64,000 nt of DNA from Halicephalobus mephisto (lineage: Eukaryota > Nematoda > Chromadorea > Rhabditida > Panagrolaimidae), in contig SWDT01000131.1 of NCBI GenBank assembly GCA_009193035.1, forward strand, positions 62,001-126,000. Reading direction: 5' to 3'. Made by a program: the position numbers and the translations under genes. The notes under the pieces are model-generated. The model was not told the DNA's origin, searched no databases, and saw only the letters and a program-made list of their open reading frames with translations. Shown piece after piece: positions 62,031 to 64,000 of the stretch. How positions within the stretch are numbered: position 1 is the stretch's first letter; each line of letters opens with the position of its first letter.

Positions 62031-64000
62031 ATGAACCCGATGCTGGAGCAACTTTACACTGCTTTATCCAACACCTTGAATCCCAACAGTGATATAAGGA
62101 AAAGCGGCGAACAAACGCTCAGTCAACTTTCGCGGGAGTCGAGTAAGTTTTTGGATTCCATATATCGAAGTTCCACTTTTTGCAGATTATGGCTTCGTTC
62201 TCCTGGAAATCACCCTAGCAGACGCTTGTGATATGAGTGGCAAGTTATCCGCGGCCACAGCGCTGAAAAATTACATAAAATATGTTTGGAAAGAAGAAGG
62301 AGAAGTCAACCTTGCCGAAGAAGCGAAAAAGAACCTCCGTGAAAACGTTTTTATAGCGATGATGACAGCTCCACAACAACTAGCCAAGATTCTCTGTGAA
62401 GCAATCTGCATCATCAGCAAGTACGATTTCCCGGAAGGCTGGCCAGAGCTGATAGATCTGATAGTTGCGGGTATCCGGAACAACGTCGAGAATATCGGAC
62501 CTTTGATGTCGGTTCTGATTGCCCTCGATGGAATCTGCCAAAGATATCGCTACGAAATGAAGTCCAACATGCTCTGGATGGAGATCAAGCTGGTTCTGGA
62601 TAAAGTAGCCATTCCGTTGACGGATTTATTCACGAAATACGTAGAATTCGTCCAACGGATTCCAGATAAGCTGAATGACTGTATCGAAATCTTGACTAAA
62701 ATTGTCTCTATCTACCATTCCCTCCTGTCTCAAGACCTGCCAGAAGTTTTCGAAGACAACATGGAAATCTGGATGCCGGGATTCCACGCACTATATCAGC
62801 TGAGCGTCGGTCAATCGTCCGAGTCCGCGGAAACCCCTCTAGATGCCCTCTGGGATGAGATGACCGTCGTTGTGACCCTTTATGCCCAAAGGTTCGAGGA
62901 AGAGATCATGAAGTACATGGAGAAATTCGTGGAGCTTATTTGGCAATCTCTGACAAAAGTGGTCGAAAGTAAAAGAAAAACCCAATTTGCAAAGTCAGGA
63001 ATCAACTTTTTATCCGCTTTAGCAATCCGTCCACAATATGAAGGAGCATTTGAAGCTGAAGGGATAATGGAGACGCTGATTAACACTATTATTTTGAGGA
63101 ATATGTCATATTCGGATGAGGATTTGGAATTATTTGAAGACGAACCAGTTGCTTTTTTCAAACAAGATCTCGATGGATTTGATAAAGAAACAACTCGAGG
63201 AGCTGCAGCCAATTTCTTAAGAAGTTTATGTCAACGTTATGAGAAGAAAGTTGTGGAAATTATTACTCCTGTTATTTCAAGTCAAATGGATAGTTACTTG
63301 TCGTCTCCTCAGAATAACTGGAGACAAATGGACGCTGTTTGTGGGATTATTTTGGCTGTTTGTTCAAAAACAGAAACTCAAAAATACGGAGCTACTTCTG
63401 TTTCGACTTTTGTATGTTTGATTATTGTTTTGATTTGTTTATTTTTTGTTTTAGATTGATATTAATGATTTCTGTCGACGGTTGATCATTCCCGAATTGA
63501 CGAAACCTTCTGTCATTCCTCTTGTAGCTGCAGATTGCTTGAAATTCTTTGTTACTTTCAGAAATCAACTAGATCCAAATTTGATCGTTCAGTTTTTCAA
63601 TGGACAACTTGCAGTTCGATTTTTGAATCCGCAAAGTAATGAAGGAGCTATTCTTCGGCTGTATTCTGCTCATACAGTAGAGAGATTATTGACAATTCCT
63701 TTAATTCGTCAAGAAAGATCAAATATGAATGATCTTTTTGTTCAATTTTCTGAATTACTTATTTCTGATTTATCATTGCCGATGGGAATTGATAATTGTT
63801 ACTTGTTGAAGTGCCTCTACAAATGTGTGTCATATATGAATGTAAGTATTTTTTTATTTTTGTATTGGAATAATTTTCTTTTTAGAATGACACCCTTTCT
63901 AAGAAGTGTCTCGAATACACTTCGATTGTGTCTGGTGTGTTAGATGCAGCTCTTAGGAAGTCTGTATATGTGGACAGTTTGGCTATTCACTATGTTTTTG
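62031..64000 (+). CDS. xpo-2: Exportin-2 (CSE1/CAS), importin-alpha export receptor, 5' part
   Basis: Exons 62031-62142, 62186-63411, 63455-63841 and 63886 to beyond the window keep frame and give about 613 residues of a protein normally near 970. The N-terminal half is importin-beta-type HEAT repeats: LPxR-like IRKSGEQTL, the CSE1 signature LKNYIKYVWKEE, DFPEGWPELIDL, SNMLWMEIKLVLDKVAIPLT and DLPEVFEDNMEIWM. These align along their whole length with human XPO2 (FKNYIKRNW, DFPQKWPDLL, SNELWTEIKLVL, DLPEFFEDNMETWM). The protein binds RanGTP and returns importin-alpha from nucleus to cytoplasm. An acceptor TTTAG ends 1 nt before the ATG, consistent with trans-splicing, and an upstream ATG at 61948 in the same stretch would then be removed. 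The gene is truncated by the window edge, not broken. Confidence 0.96.

Noticed and set aside
62880..63212. Minus-strand ORF within xpo-2
   Set aside because: It is antisense to a well-supported exportin-2 exon, with no domain of its own.

Overview
The window looks like nematode nuclear DNA, most likely a rhabditid close to Caenorhabditis. This rests on the make-up of the genes: a CRAL-TRIO/GOLD protein, an orphan 7TM receptor, GID8, a class 3 ALDH, a Kv channel and exportin-2/CSE1. Introns end in TTTTCAG-type acceptors, and splice acceptors often sit 0-14 nt before the start codon, as expected for spliced-leader trans-splicing. The DNA is extremely A/T-rich, gene-poor (six or seven convincing genes in 64 kb) and dominated by degenerate tandem arrays. 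No bacterial, plasmid or phage features are present. Species is not determinable by eye.

Layout. 1-6.7 kb: A/T tandem repeats, a roughly 340-bp palindrome and palindromic elements, no supported gene. 6.7-8.3 kb (-): CRAL-TRIO/GOLD lipid-binding protein, with a possible in-frame upstream exon at 10.1-10.2 kb. 8.4-20.6 kb: repeats, including a 40-bp dimeric array, a 230-bp array, a 38-bp array and a tRNA-derived SINE with target-site duplications. 20.7-24.6 kb (+): 7TM receptor in five exons, converging on gid-8 (24.8-26.6 kb, -), whose second intron holds two TA-flanked MITEs. A 47-codon ORF lies just upstream of gid-8 on the same strand. 28.7-32.6 kb (+): class 3 aldehyde dehydrogenase in five exons, with a LINE remnant in intron 4 and a MITE pair starting 11 nt after the stop. 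33.6-35.3 kb (-), with a probable first exon at 40.1 kb: a single-pass membrane protein with PY motifs, not recognised. 40-51 kb: long degenerate arrays, MITEs and an RTE-type retrotransposon remnant. 51.0-55.3 kb (-): voltage-gated K+ channel in eight exons; its first intron carries a MITE split by a solo LTR, plus a second copy of the SINE. 55.3-62 kb: repeats. 62.0 kb to the end (+): exportin-2 (xpo-2/CSE1), cut off by the window edge.

The genes do not form a pathway. They are independent housekeeping functions (protein degradation via the GID/CTLH complex, importin-alpha recycling, lipid aldehyde oxidation, lipid transfer) and neuronal or sensory functions (receptor, Kv channel). The possible exception is the small ORF plus gid-8, whose spacing and trans-splice-like acceptors would fit a two-gene operon. 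All exon boundaries were worked out by hand from reading frame and GT/AG sites; each model listed below keeps frame through every junction. The strongest non-genic signals are the two-copy tRNA-derived SINE, the solo LTR nested in a MITE, and the repeat families found in opposite orientations at distant places.
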